A stretch of 64,000 bases of DNA from Candidatus Puniceispirillum sp. (GCA_028383305.1 JAOEVD010000011.1:1-64000); one strand, 5' to 3'; counted from the first letter of the stretch, positions 16,916 to 25,268 are shown. Numbers and translations: made by a program. The notes: a model not told the origin generated them from the sequence alone.

Positions 16916-17737
16916 ATGGGTGACAAGGTCAGTTTAGCGTCGCTGGCAGCGATGAAGGCAAGAGGTGAGAAAATTGTCGGCATGGTTGTATGGGACACCC
17001 ATATGGCCAAGATCGTTGATCGCATCGGTGTCGAAATTGCGTCGGTGGGTGATACGGTTGGACATAATCTATGGGGCCAGGCGAACCCGCTTGAAATAAC
17101 CATGGATCAGATGATGCCGGTTTGTCAGGCGGTGCGCCGCGGGGTCAAGAACGCGCTGGTCAGTGCGGATTTTCCCTTTGGCCCATTACAGGCTGGCCCG
17201 CAACAGGCGGTGGATGCGGCAATCCGTATGGTTAAGGAAGCCGGCGTCGATATGATCAAGCTGGATGGTGCTGCCGAGGCGCCTGAAGGGGTCGAAGCGT
17301 TGGTCAAGGCAGGTATTCCTGTTTGGGCGCAATTTGGTGTTACGCCACAAACCGCGCTGGCTTATGGTATGGAATATAAATCTATGAATACCGCCGATGC
17401 GGTGGTGCCAGATGAAATGGTTGACACGTTGATCCGTCAGGCAAAAATGCTGGAAGATGCTGGGGCATCATTGCTGGATTTCACCAATTCAGGGCCGATC
17501 GTCGGACCTGCGGTCGTCGAGGCTGTCACGATACCGGTGATTGGTGGTTTTGGGGGCGGCCCATGGCTTAATGGACGGGTGCGGATGGCGCATGCGGCGA
17601 TTGGCTATAGCGCTGCGGCAGTCGATAGTGATGCGGAGAACTATGCCAATGTTGGCAAGATCGCCTTTGACGCGCTTGGCGAATGTGCGGCTGATATCCG
17701 TGCCGGGAAACAAATCAAAGGCGCCACGAAGCGCTAG
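16916..17737 (+). CDS. PanB-like ketopantoate hydroxymethyltransferase-family enzyme (divergent paralogue)
   Basis: A TIM-barrel protein of 273 residues clearly of the PanB superfamily, but the genuine panB lies at 51056-51865. Alignment by eye to PanB: the metal aspartates are kept (VGDTVG and SADFPFG), the metal glutamate region KIEGG reads KLDGA, the H-L-G-L-T-P-Q segment reads QFGVTPQT, and the catalytic LECVP segment reads LDFTNSGP, so the general-base Glu is replaced. A different aldol or retro-aldol reaction on a 2-oxoacid is the likely role. SD GAGGG is present and the alpha/beta hydrolase follows after 12 bases, indicating a shared pathway. Confidence 0.8.
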   Translation: MGDKVSLASLAAMKARGEKIVGMVVWDTHMAKIVDRIGVEIASVGDTVGHNLWGQANPLEITMDQMMPVCQAVRRGVKNALVSADFPFGPLQAGPQQAVDAAIRMVKEAGVDMIKLDGAAEAPEGVEALVKAGIPVWAQFGVTPQTALAYGMEYKSMNTADAVVPDEMVDTLIRQAKMLEDAGASLLDFTNSGPIVGPAVVEAVTIPVIGGFGGGPWLNGRVRMAHAAIGYSAAAVDSDAENYANVGKIAFDALGECAADIRAGKQIKGATKR

Positions 17738-17749
17738 GAGATAGAGCCG

Positions 17750-18598
17750 ATGGCGTTTGTCGATATTGATGGAATTCGCACGCATTACCAGATTGAAGGC
17801 AATGGCCCCGCTTTGCTGATGTTTGCGCCGGGCGGGTTTGATGCAACGATGGATAAATGGCGGCATTTTGGCGTTTATCAGCGGATAAATTTGCTGGGGC
17901 ATCTTCCCGACCATTTTCAATGCATCCTCTTTGACCGGCGTGAAAATGGCGAGTCAGGTGGCCGTGTCGAGGCAATTGGCTGGTCAGATTTTGTTGGTCA
18001 GGCGGTTGGCTTGCTTGATCATCTGGGGGTTGAGGCTGCGCATCTTATGGGCGGATGTATGGGCTGCTCGCCGGTTCTGACGATGGCGGCGCAATATCCA
18101 GAACGGGTGCACTCAATGGTTCATTATTGGCCGGTTGGCGGGCCGCGATACCGGATTAACGCACATCAACGTTTTGCCGCCCATGCTGATTATGTGACCG
18201 CGAACGGCCTTGGCGGTGTCGTATCACTTGTGCAAAGCCATGATAAAAATTTTTCGCAAGATCCTGCTGGTGGGCCGTGGAATAATGTGATCCGCAAGGA
18301 TAAAGATTTTGCCGCGCATTATGCGGCAATGGATCAGACGCAGTATCTGGAAATTTTGCGGCAGATGGTTGGCGGCTTATTTGACCGTGATACCGCGCCG
18401 GGTGCAACGGCCGAGGATTTGCTGTCTCTTCACATTCCCAGCCTGATCGTGCCGGGCAAGGATGCTGCCCATGCCACATCGGCGGCGCGCTATCTTGAAG
18501 AGGTGCTTGAGGGATCGGACTATTGGGATCTTCCGCCTGATGCCCAGACCGAGCAAAATGTACCAGAACGAGTTCTGGCGTTTTTGCGCTCGGTCTAG
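17750..18598 (+). CDS. Alpha/beta-hydrolase-fold protein with a cysteine at the nucleophile position
   Basis: About 282 residues of the alpha/beta hydrolase fold: oxyanion-region FAPGGFDATMDKW near residue 30, DRRENGESGG near 65, and the nucleophile elbow MGGCMGCSP near residue 103 in which the usual G-x-S-x-G is G-G-C-M-G. A plausible acid lies in VPGKDAAHAT near 240. The segment after it (DYWDLPPDAQTEQN) lacks the usual catalytic His. It may be a C-C or lactone hydrolase with altered chemistry, or a lyase. Starts 12 bases after the PanB-like gene, whose end provides GGAG. It ends the plus-strand run and faces a convergent decarboxylase-like gene. Confidence 0.8.
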   Translation: MAFVDIDGIRTHYQIEGNGPALLMFAPGGFDATMDKWRHFGVYQRINLLGHLPDHFQCILFDRRENGESGGRVEAIGWSDFVGQAVGLLDHLGVEAAHLMGGCMGCSPVLTMAAQYPERVHSMVHYWPVGGPRYRINAHQRFAAHADYVTANGLGGVVSLVQSHDKNFSQDPAGGPWNNVIRKDKDFAAHYAAMDQTQYLEILRQMVGGLFDRDTAPGATAEDLLSLHIPSLIVPGKDAAHATSAARYLEEVLEGSDYWDLPPDAQTEQNVPERVLAFLRSV

Positions 18599-18620
18599 AA
18601 AAATTATGGCTTGATTTCCG

Positions 18621-19565
18621 CTAGCCGTTCAAATCGCGGCAGGCCGGCGCAAACAGCGTGTCAATCTCGACTGGTTTGGTGATGATATTCTGATCGCGCG
18701 CATGCTTTACCAGCGTTTCCAGAACCAGCCGGTTTGACTCGATACCATAAGGCAGCGGGTCGCCAAGGATTGGGTCAACCGCAGCGTGAATCTGGTCAAT
18801 CTTGGTTGGTGCGGCAATGCCACCATTGCGCAGCGTTTCCAAATAAAGCTGTTTTGAGCGCACAAAGAGATCAAATAGCTCGGCCGCAATATCCGGATTT
18901 TGTTCCAGCACTTCGTCGCGCACCACCATCAGATGGTTAATCGGATAGATGCCCTGATGACGAACGGCGGCCACCGCAGCGTCAAAGGGCTGGTCGATGA
19001 GCGTCCGGATATTTTCATGTTCAACCGCTACCCCGATCGCCGCGTCAAGCTCGCCTGACATCAACATTGCTTCCATATCTTTGCCATCTTCAATCGGCAC
19101 AACATTTGCCGGTGGCTGATAATCGGCAACATGCTCATCACCTGAAAGTACCCATGTGATTTTATTCAAATCGACGCCATGTTCGGACTGCAAAAAGCCG
19201 CGCGCCCAAACGCCGGTGGTAACGGTATAGCCGCGATTAACGCCAACCCGGCGGCCCATCAAATCCTGTGGTGTCTTGATGCCGGAATTCACATTATAGC
19301 GGATTGCCTTATGGTGAAAATCGCGAACTAGAAAAATTGGCAAGGCGGTAAATTTCACACCATGTTCATGTGCGCATAGATAGGTGGTTGCCGCCATTTC
19401 ACTGATATCAAATTCGAGATTACGCACCATTTTACGAAAGCCATGAACAAGTACCGGCATATCAATAAATTCGAGATCAAAGCCATTGGGTTTGACGATG
19501 CCTTCCTTTAATGCGTGATTATTGCCTTGGGTACGGGTAACGGTTGTGTAGACAGGACGGGACAT
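18621..19565 (-). CDS. 4,5-dihydroxyphthalate decarboxylase-like protein (periplasmic-binding-protein fold)
   Basis: A 314-residue member of the family that includes Pht5/PhtD, enzymes with the NMT1/substrate-binding fold. Seen: FDISEMAATTYLCAHEHG near residue 55, the RRVGVNRGYTVTTGVWARGFL stretch near 105-125, and HQGIYPINHLMVVRDEVL near 215. It is more distant from true Pht5 than the copy at 45901-46893 (AYQL is replaced by RGYTV). No signal peptide is visible, so it is cytosolic and not a transporter subunit. ATG 19565 follows GGAG with 8-base spacing; the TTG six bases earlier is less likely. It is downstream of a small hypothetical gene, transcribed convergently with the hydrolase. Confidence 0.75.
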   Translation of the reverse strand: MSRPVYTTVTRTQGNNHALKEGIVKPNGFDLEFIDMPVLVHGFRKMVRNLEFDISEMAATTYLCAHEHGVKFTALPIFLVRDFHHKAIRYNVNSGIKTPQDLMGRRVGVNRGYTVTTGVWARGFLQSEHGVDLNKITWVLSGDEHVADYQPPANVVPIEDGKDMEAMLMSGELDAAIGVAVEHENIRTLIDQPFDAAVAAVRHQGIYPINHLMVVRDEVLEQNPDIAAELFDLFVRSKQLYLETLRNGGIAAPTKIDQIHAAVDPILGDPLPYGIESNRLVLETLVKHARDQNIITKPVEIDTLFAPACRDLNG

Positions 19566-19604
19566 CTTCAAAACTCCATTTTCAGTGGTTCTAATTGAGG
19601 GTCG

Positions 19605-19913
19605 TTAACAACAATCTGGGTCGCCATCATCAATAAAGGCGGATAATAACCAGCCAACGGGCAAATCACTTTCATTGATTTCGGCGGCCGGTTTGAACAT
19701 CTGTAACTTATAGCGATTGACGATATTGGTTGCCGGATCGTGCCGCCAAAACAGGATTTGGGTTTCTAAATCAGGAAAGCCAGGCAGCCATCCCCGACGT
19801 TCACTGACCAGCACAATATTATCGCTTTCGAGGCTGAAATGGCCGCGGATGCAGCGTTCAACCTTTTCCAGCGACTGACCGTCAGTTTTATGATTCAGGC
19901 GCAGTCCGAACAT
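19605..19913 (-). CDS. Small conserved-looking protein of unknown function
   Basis: A 102-residue protein that I cannot assign. It has no signal peptide or membrane segment. The sequence reads like a small beta-rich domain (HFSLESDNIVLVSERRGWLPGFPDLETQILFWR) with an acidic, cysteine-terminated end (FIDDGDPDCC). It begins an apparent two-gene unit with the decarboxylase-like gene 39 bases downstream. Its start lies 42 bases from the tandem operator that faces the divergent alcohol dehydrogenase gene, so it may be controlled by the same region. Confidence 0.6.
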   Translation of the reverse strand: MFGLRLNHKTDGQSLEKVERCIRGHFSLESDNIVLVSERRGWLPGFPDLETQILFWRHDPATNIVNRYKLQMFKPAAEINESDLPVGWLLSAFIDDGDPDCC

Positions 19914-19954
19914 AGGTGATTGTAGCAGCCTATGGATAAATGTCGCTAGTGTTT

Positions 19955-20007
19955 GTTCTTTTATTCGGAACTATGTTCTTGAAAAAGGAATGGTGCATTG
20001 ATAGGTT
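19955..20007 (+). promoter_or_regulatory. Tandem-palindrome operator upstream of alcohol dehydrogenase-CobW-RraA operon
   Basis: GTTCTTTTATTCGGAAC (19955-19971) and GTTCTTGAAAAAGGAAT (19975-19991) again sit 20 bp apart, with strong arms GTTCT/GGAAC and GTTCT/GGAAT. A weak promoter reading is TTGAAA (19979-19984), 17 bases, TAGGTT (20002-20007). It lies in the divergent space between the hypothetical gene at 19913 and the dehydrogenase at 20089, and could act on both. Confidence 0.7.
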
Positions 20008-20088
20008 TTTATGATGTTTTCTTGACCAGTGGCGGGCAATTCAAAATTGTCAGCCGGTCATCTCATTTGTTACTAAGGAGACCTTGCG

Positions 20089-21192
20089 TTGGCGGAAAAA
20101 GTTCAGGCGGCGGTTCGCATCGGCCCGCATAAAACCGAATATCGGGAATATGATATGCCGGATGTGCCCGAGGACGGCGCGCTGCTTAAGATGGAAGTTG
20201 CCGGGATTTGTGGTACAGATGTGAAATTCTATGCCAAGCCGCCGATTGATGACCCGGTGATTATGGGGCATGAAAATATCGGTTATATCGCCAAAGCTGG
20301 CAAACAGTTCATGCAACGCAAAGGCGTCAAAGAAGGCGATCTGGTTTTCGTTGAACATTATGTGCCGTGTTTTCAATGCGAATGGTGTCATCAGGGGGAT
20401 TACCGGCTTTGCATGGGAACCGACTGGCGCAAGAACCCTGATGGGTTGCGTTATGGCTATACTTCGGCAAGTCGTGCGCCGCATCTGTGGGGCGGTTTTG
20501 CAGAATATATGTATCTGCCATGGAACGCCGTGTTGCATAAGGTACCAACCGGGCTTTCGCCTGAGCTTGCCGGCATTGTCACGCCGATGGCCAATGGCAT
20601 TCAATGGGCGTTGTTTGATTGCGGTGTTGGCTATAATTCCTCGGTTTTGATCCAAGGGCCGGGCCAGCAGGGCCTGTCGCAGGTCATTGCCTGTAAACAG
20701 GCCGGCGCGTCGCTGATCATTGTTACCGGAACGGGCAAGGATGTTTACCGGCTTGAGGTTGCCAAGAAACTTGGTGCGGATGTGGTCATTAATGTTGATG
20801 CCGAAGACCCACTTGCCAAGGTTCGCGAGGCAACGGGTGGTCTTGGGGTTGATGTGTCACTTGATTGTACTGCGGGTGCTGGTACCATTCCGGTGCTGTT
20901 TGGCCTTGAGGCTTTGCGGCGCAAAGGCGGCACTATGCTGATCCAAGGCGAAACCGCAACATTCCCGAATTTTCCGTTGGCGCAGGTCGCCAATAAATAT
21001 GTCACGATTAAAGCGGCGCGCGGCCATAACTACCAATCATGCGAACTGGCGCTTCAACAGCTCGCCTCTGATCGCTTTGCGCTTGATTTGATTGCAACGC
21101 ACCGCTTTGGCCTGAAAGATGTCGATGCGGCAATTAAAGCTGTGGGTGCGAGTGACGGCGTTATTCATGTCTCGCTAATGCCGTGGCAATAG
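20089..21192 (+). CDS. Zinc-dependent medium-chain alcohol dehydrogenase
   Basis: Cytosolic NAD(P)-dependent dehydrogenase of 367 residues. The catalytic zinc site is GICGTDVKFY and MGHENIGY near residues 40-65. The structural zinc site is CFQCEWCHQGDYRLC (C-x2-C-x2-C-x7-C) near 97-112. The Rossmann fold is later (VLIQGPGQQGLSQVIACKQAGA near 190), in which G-x-G-x-x-G reads GPGQQG. The start codon is TTG with AAGGAG eight bases upstream; no in-frame ATG is near. First gene of an operon with the CobW GTPase and RraA aldolase under the tandem operator. Substrate unknown, presumably a hydroxy acid or alcohol intermediate. Confidence 0.9.
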   Translation: MAEKVQAAVRIGPHKTEYREYDMPDVPEDGALLKMEVAGICGTDVKFYAKPPIDDPVIMGHENIGYIAKAGKQFMQRKGVKEGDLVFVEHYVPCFQCEWCHQGDYRLCMGTDWRKNPDGLRYGYTSASRAPHLWGGFAEYMYLPWNAVLHKVPTGLSPELAGIVTPMANGIQWALFDCGVGYNSSVLIQGPGQQGLSQVIACKQAGASLIIVTGTGKDVYRLEVAKKLGADVVINVDAEDPLAKVREATGGLGVDVSLDCTAGAGTIPVLFGLEALRRKGGTMLIQGETATFPNFPLAQVANKYVTIKAARGHNYQSCELALQQLASDRFALDLIATHRFGLKDVDAAIKAVGASDGVIHVSLMPWQ

Positions 21193-21214
21193 GGCGGCCG
21201 GGCGCGGCAGCGTT

Positions 21215-22279
21215 ATGACCCAAGGTCAGCATGATCGGGCAGTGACAGAAAATCCTGTCGTGCCGGTGACGCTGATTACCGGCTTCCTTGGTGCTGGCAA
21301 AACCAGCCTGATTAATCATGTATTAGCGGGTGACAATGGTCAAAAATTTGCCGTGATCGTCAATGAATTTGGCGCCATCGGTATTGACCATGATTTGATT
21401 GTCAGCAGTACGGAAACCCTGCTCGAACTCAGCAATGGCTGCGTGTGCTGTACCATTCGTGGTGACCTTGTGACAACGTTGCGAGACTTGCTGGCGCGGT
21501 CTGAAGATTATAACGGTATCTTTATTGAGACCACCGGCCTTGCCGATCCGGCGCCGGTGATCCAGACCTTTATGTTTGATCAATTATTGGCGTCAAAGGC
21601 CTGTCTTGACGCGGTTGTGACGGTGATTGACGCGCATCATTTTGCCAGTCAGGTTGAGCGGTTCCCCGAGGCCTTGCATCAATTGCTTTATGCTAATGTC
21701 GTGATCGTCAATAAAACCGAATCTTGCAGCGCGCCTGCATTGGATGCGCTGACGCAAAATCTGCGGGCGCTTAATGCGCATGCGTTGTTGCATTTTACCG
21801 AGAATGCCGCCGTGCCATTTGGCAGCATCACCGGACAGAACGCGTTTGATATGGAACGGCTTATTGATGAGTTTGGCGGTGCGGGGAAAATTGACACTGG
21901 CGATGGGGCTGCTGAACGGCCAGCGCATGATTTTGCGCATGATGATGCAGCAAAATCGCAGGCCAGCGCCCATCACGTTACCAGCCAGTCATTTGCCAGT
22001 GCGGCGCCGCTTGATCTGATGCGACTTGAGGCTTGGCTTAATGGGCTATTGCAGAAACACGGCCAAGATATATTGCGGATGAAAGGCATTTTTCAAATTG
22101 CTGGCCGCAATGAGAAACTCGTTTTTCAGGCCGTTCATATGATGTCGGATGCGCGCTGGGTTGATGTTTGGGCACCCGGTGAACTGCGGCAATCGCGGCT
22201 TGTGATCATCGGGCAACAGCTCGATCAGCTGGCGTTAGCGGATTTTGATTTGGGCTTGCTGGTGACACAAAACAGATAG
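21215..22279 (+). CDS. CobW/COG0523-family GTP-dependent metallochaperone
   Basis: About 354 residues. Walker A ITGFLGAGKTSL near residue 20-32, the metal motif GCVCCTIRGDL (C-x-C-C) near 74, switch region TTGLADPAPV, NKTE guanine motif near 167, then a linker containing HDFAHDDAAKSQASAHH and the C-terminal CobW_C domain ending with VWAPGELRQSRLVIIGQ. Family members insert or supply Zn, Co or Fe to client enzymes. The neighbouring zinc alcohol dehydrogenase and the cupins controlled by the same operator are candidate clients. It begins 22 bases after the dehydrogenase stop with a poor ribosome-binding site, suggesting coupling. Confidence 0.9.
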   Translation: MTQGQHDRAVTENPVVPVTLITGFLGAGKTSLINHVLAGDNGQKFAVIVNEFGAIGIDHDLIVSSTETLLELSNGCVCCTIRGDLVTTLRDLLARSEDYNGIFIETTGLADPAPVIQTFMFDQLLASKACLDAVVTVIDAHHFASQVERFPEALHQLLYANVVIVNKTESCSAPALDALTQNLRALNAHALLHFTENAAVPFGSITGQNAFDMERLIDEFGGAGKIDTGDGAAERPAHDFAHDDAAKSQASAHHVTSQSFASAAPLDLMRLEAWLNGLLQKHGQDILRMKGIFQIAGRNEKLVFQAVHMMSDARWVDVWAPGELRQSRLVIIGQQLDQLALADFDLGLLVTQNR

Positions 22280-22338
22280 CGTGTTGAACGCAGATAGCGC
22301 GTTAAATAGACCGACAATAGATTAACTGGGAGATGAAG

Positions 22339-23019
22339 ATGAGCGTAGTTATTCAAAATATCAAACGGGCAGCGGCAGATACAGTTGCCGAACTTGGCCG
22401 GTATGGCGTTGCCACAATTCATGAGGCGCAGGATCGCACTGGCCTGATGGCGCCCTATATGCGGCCCATTTGGACCGGTGCGCATATCAGCGGCACTGCC
22501 GTCACAGTCAGTGTGCCGCCTTGTGACAATTGGATGATCCATGTTGCGATCGAGCAATGCCAGCCGGGCGATATTATGGTGATTGCGCCAACGTCTTTTT
22601 CGGATGCTGGCTATTTTGGTGATTTGCTTGGGGCGTCGTTAAAGGCGCATGGGGTCACCGGCGTTGTGCTTGATGCTGGCTGCCGCGATATTACCGTTTT
22701 GCGAGAAGCAGGATTTCCTGTCTGGTCAAAGGCGATTTCAGCGCAAGGGACAGTCAAGGAAACCTTGGGCGATGTGAATATTCCGATTGTTTGTGCTGGT
22801 CAGATCGTCCATCCGGGCGATGTGATTGTCGCCGATGATGATGGAATTGCTGTGGTGCCACGATTGCAGGCTGACGTAATTGCCAAAAAATCAGCTGCGC
22901 GTGAAGCCCGCGAAGATCAGATCAGAGCCAGATATGACGCCGGCGAGCTGGGCATTGATATCAATAATATGCGGCCGCGCCTTGCCGAAAAGGGGCTTGT
23001 TTACAAAGACATGGAATAG
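22339..23019 (+). CDS. RraA-fold aldolase/decarboxylase (HMG or CHA aldolase type)
   Basis: About 226 residues of the RraA-like class II aldolase family, which cleaves 4-hydroxy-4-methyl- or 4-carboxy-4-hydroxy-2-oxoadipate to pyruvate plus a 2-oxoacid with divalent metal. The signature GDLLGASLKAHGVTGVVLD-AGCRD carries the phosphate/pyruvate loop and catalytic Arg-Asp; [15 protein letters not shown] follows. It is closely similar to the lig-cluster copy at 36262-36990, so one may be redundant or specific for another substrate. ATG 22339 is six bases after GGGAG; the ATG at 22333 abuts it. Third gene of the dehydrogenase-CobW operon. Confidence 0.87.
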   Translation: MSVVIQNIKRAAADTVAELGRYGVATIHEAQDRTGLMAPYMRPIWTGAHISGTAVTVSVPPCDNWMIHVAIEQCQPGDIMVIAPTSFSDAGYFGDLLGASLKAHGVTGVVLDAGCRDITVLREAGFPVWSKAISAQGTVKETLGDVNIPIVCAGQIVHPGDVIVADDDGIAVVPRLQADVIAKKSAAREAREDQIRARYDAGELGIDINNMRPRLAEKGLVYKDME

Positions 23020-23040
23020 GTGCTTGGCTGTTTTCGGGGG

Positions 23041-24027
23041 CTAGAAACGCCAGCTCAGCAAGCCGGTGAGTTCTGGCCCCAGATCAAGCCAGTCAAGCGC
23101 AGTCTTTGTGTCAACACCAAGCGCTGCCGCGCCAAATATTGACAAGATAATCCCGACGATCACCATCGGATCCAGCCGCTCATCCTTGCGGTTTAGTATC
23201 GCATTGAACAAAAGCCGGAAGATCGCCGAGAGCCGCTGAATTGGCACAACCACCGATACCGGTGCGACGACCAATGCCATGTAGCGAAACAGCTGGGATA
23301 ATGCGACCAGAACGCTGGAGAATAGATACCAGTTTAATCCGCTTTTTGGGATTGAGCGCACGACCTTTATCCCGCCAGCCATCATAATAACGCCGATCAC
23401 CATAACGCTGGCGCAGCCATAAGACACAAATAGAACGCCAATCGCATTACCGAATGGGGCCTCAACCGGCCCAGCGCTACGCAATGCCAACGCAACAAAT
23501 AGCGGGCTACTGCCATAGCCGAAAGCCGATACCAGCCCCCAGATTAGGCCAGAGCGAAAATTGGGTTCAAAATCTGAACCGGCGCGTTTGCCGGCGTTTT
23601 TCTTGCGGCGACTTAACATCACCATTGGGCCAAAAATCACCAGACCGATGCCAACGAAATTTAGGCCGCTGATGCTTTCCTGCAGGAACAATACTGCCAG
23701 TACCAGCGCAACAAGAACGCTTAATTGCTGGATCGGGGTTGATAGCGTGCCGCCCAGCGCCTGTGTGGCGTGGTAATTGCCAAACCGGCCAATGACAAAA
23801 TGGATAATGCCAGCAACACCTGCCCAAAGCCAAGTGCTGGCCGGCCAGCTCGGCATCGCATCAAAGCCGCCAAAAAACAATGCCAGCGCGGCAAATAATG
23901 GCACGCCTGACGGCACGGTAATCGCCATGCCCTGAAGCGGGCTGGAGCTGGTCACCGCGCGGCGTACAGCGGCGCTTTGCAGGCCAAATAACGCCGCCGA
24001 TGCCAGCGCAAGAAGTGCGCCTAGCAT
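23041..24027 (-). CDS. EamA/DMT-family membrane transporter
   Basis: Integral membrane protein of 328 residues with about ten hydrophobic segments in two EamA halves, split by a basic loop (RRKKNAGKRAGSD) near residue 145. It starts with ATG overlapping the stop of the upstream cupin (TAATG), so the three-gene minus-strand unit is cupin-cupin-transporter. The gene at 3163-4074 is in the equivalent place after the other cupin pair. The transporter is thus a repeated partner of this cupin module; its substrate is unknown. Confidence 0.85.
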   Translation of the reverse strand: MLGALLALASAALFGLQSAAVRRAVTSSSPLQGMAITVPSGVPLFAALALFFGGFDAMPSWPASTWLWAGVAGIIHFVIGRFGNYHATQALGGTLSTPIQQLSVLVALVLAVLFLQESISGLNFVGIGLVIFGPMVMLSRRKKNAGKRAGSDFEPNFRSGLIWGLVSAFGYGSSPLFVALALRSAGPVEAPFGNAIGVLFVSYGCASVMVIGVIMMAGGIKVVRSIPKSGLNWYLFSSVLVALSQLFRYMALVVAPVSVVVPIQRLSAIFRLLFNAILNRKDERLDPMVIVGIILSIFGAAALGVDTKTALDWLDLGPELTGLLSWRF

Positions 24028-24629
24028 TAGTCGCGGTTCTTGATGAAGTCGGCGACGATTTCAGGCGTCAGCGTCATACCCTCGACATGTTCGGGCGCAT
24101 CTTCGATTTGTTCAAGATCATTCAATCCCGAATGTTTGAAAATACGGTTGATGACTGAAATGAGCCGCGCCGGCCGTTTTGGGTCTGCGTTGAAATGCTG
24201 ATGGATTGTGTTGGGCGGAACATAAATCAAATCGCCAGCTTCCCACTCAAATTTCTGGATTTTGTCCTGTGGTTTCCAGTGGTAGTCATCGGTGATTTCA
24301 ACATCGCAATCTTGGTGCAAATCATAACCATTGCCTTCAACCACATAAAGACACTCTTCGGCCAGATGGCGATGCTTGCCCGAATGTGACCCGGGCGGGA
24401 TGATCTGCATATAGGCGTCAACTGTTTCCATGCGGGTGTTCATCTGTTCGTTCAGCAAATGCTTGAGCAGTCCCTGGCGCGACATTTCCCATGGCATTTC
24501 GTTGGGGCGAACAACTTTTTTCCGGCCAGCATTGCGCACTGGCGCCGCCTCGGCATCGTCCAAAAGCTGCTGATAAAGATTCTTATTTTCCAGCCCATCG
24601 AGCCAGACTTTGCTTTCTTTCCAGGCCAT
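24027..24629 (-). CDS. Cupin-domain protein, type B of the recurring pair (intact metal motif)
   Basis: Cupin of about 200 residues; reaction unknown. Motif 1 is GKHRHLAEECLYVVEGNG near residues 85-101 with the complete H-x-H...E set, and motif 2 is WEAGDLIYVPPNTIHQHFN near 129-147. It is the homologue of the cupin at 2486-3073, which has lost two of these ligands. I start at ATG 24629, preceded by AGAAGGGGG, instead of the upstream in-frame ATG at 24692 that would overlap the preceding gene. It is translationally coupled to the EamA gene downstream (TAATG). Confidence 0.87.
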   Translation of the reverse strand: MAWKESKVWLDGLENKNLYQQLLDDAEAAPVRNAGRKKVVRPNEMPWEMSRQGLLKHLLNEQMNTRMETVDAYMQIIPPGSHSGKHRHLAEECLYVVEGNGYDLHQDCDVEITDDYHWKPQDKIQKFEWEAGDLIYVPPNTIHQHFNADPKRPARLISVINRIFKHSGLNDLEQIEDAPEHVEGMTLTPEIVADFIKNRD

Positions 24630-24630
24630 T

Positions 24631-25239
24631 CTAATAGCCCCCTTCTGGATGATTGAAATCTTCTTCTTCTTCACGAACGACAAAATTCTCACCGCCCGGT
24701 GCCGGGTCTGCTGAACGCGGTTCGACTTGTTTTTGGAACAGCATATTCATGAACAGGAACATCGGTTTGGTTTTCAGGACAAGGGCGCGCGCTGGCTTGG
24801 TGTCGCTGGCGTTAAAATGCTGATGAACGCAGTTATTGTGGACAATCGCCACGTCACCTGCGGTCCAGTCATAGCGGATACCATCATGGATTTCATAGCC
24901 ATCGCCATCCAGAATATAAAATGCGGCTTCGTTCACATGGCCATGCTTTTGCGATTTGCCGCCCGGGCCATATTCCTCAAGATGGATATGAAACAGCTGC
25001 GTAACCCCGTCTTTTGGCTGCATGTAATGGCGGGAATAGGCTTGTGGGCCATCAACGAATTTGATTTCCTTCGCCTTTTTGACGCGCGGCATCGACCGCA
25101 GCCTCTCCAGCTCTTCGGTCAGGTTATACGCACCTTGGATCGACCTTACAAAAATACGGTCTTTCTGGCTGTGATAGTGACCGGCAGGACTCTCTGCACT
25201 GTCGGTTTTAGCCTCACTTGCCGGTTTTTTCTCGTCCAT
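24631..25239 (-). CDS. Cupin-domain protein, type A of the recurring pair (intact metal motif)
   Basis: Cupin of about 202 residues. Motif 1 is SQKHGHVNEAAFYILDGDG near residue 97-114, containing H99, H101 and E104, and motif 2 is WTAGDVAIVHNNCVHQHFN. The homologue at 1843-2397 replaces the glutamate by serine. A C-terminal LKTKPMFLFMNMLFQK stretch is shared only with that homologue. The ATG at 25239 follows AAGGG; the TTG 15 bases upstream is not used in my reading. It heads the cupin-cupin-EamA operon, 30 bases downstream of a good -10 associated with the tandem operator. Confidence 0.87.
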   Translation of the reverse strand: MDEKKPASEAKTDSAESPAGHYHSQKDRIFVRSIQGAYNLTEELERLRSMPRVKKAKEIKFVDGPQAYSRHYMQPKDGVTQLFHIHLEEYGPGGKSQKHGHVNEAAFYILDGDGYEIHDGIRYDWTAGDVAIVHNNCVHQHFNASDTKPARALVLKTKPMFLFMNMLFQKQVEPRSADPAPGGENFVVREEEEDFNHPEGGY

Positions 25240-25268
25240 TACGCACCCTTTCAATCAATAAGGCATGA

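Noticed and set aside
18621-19565. ABC-transporter periplasmic binding protein
   Set aside because: There is no signal peptide and no adjacent ABC permease or ATPase gene; similarity is to the decarboxylase family with the same fold.
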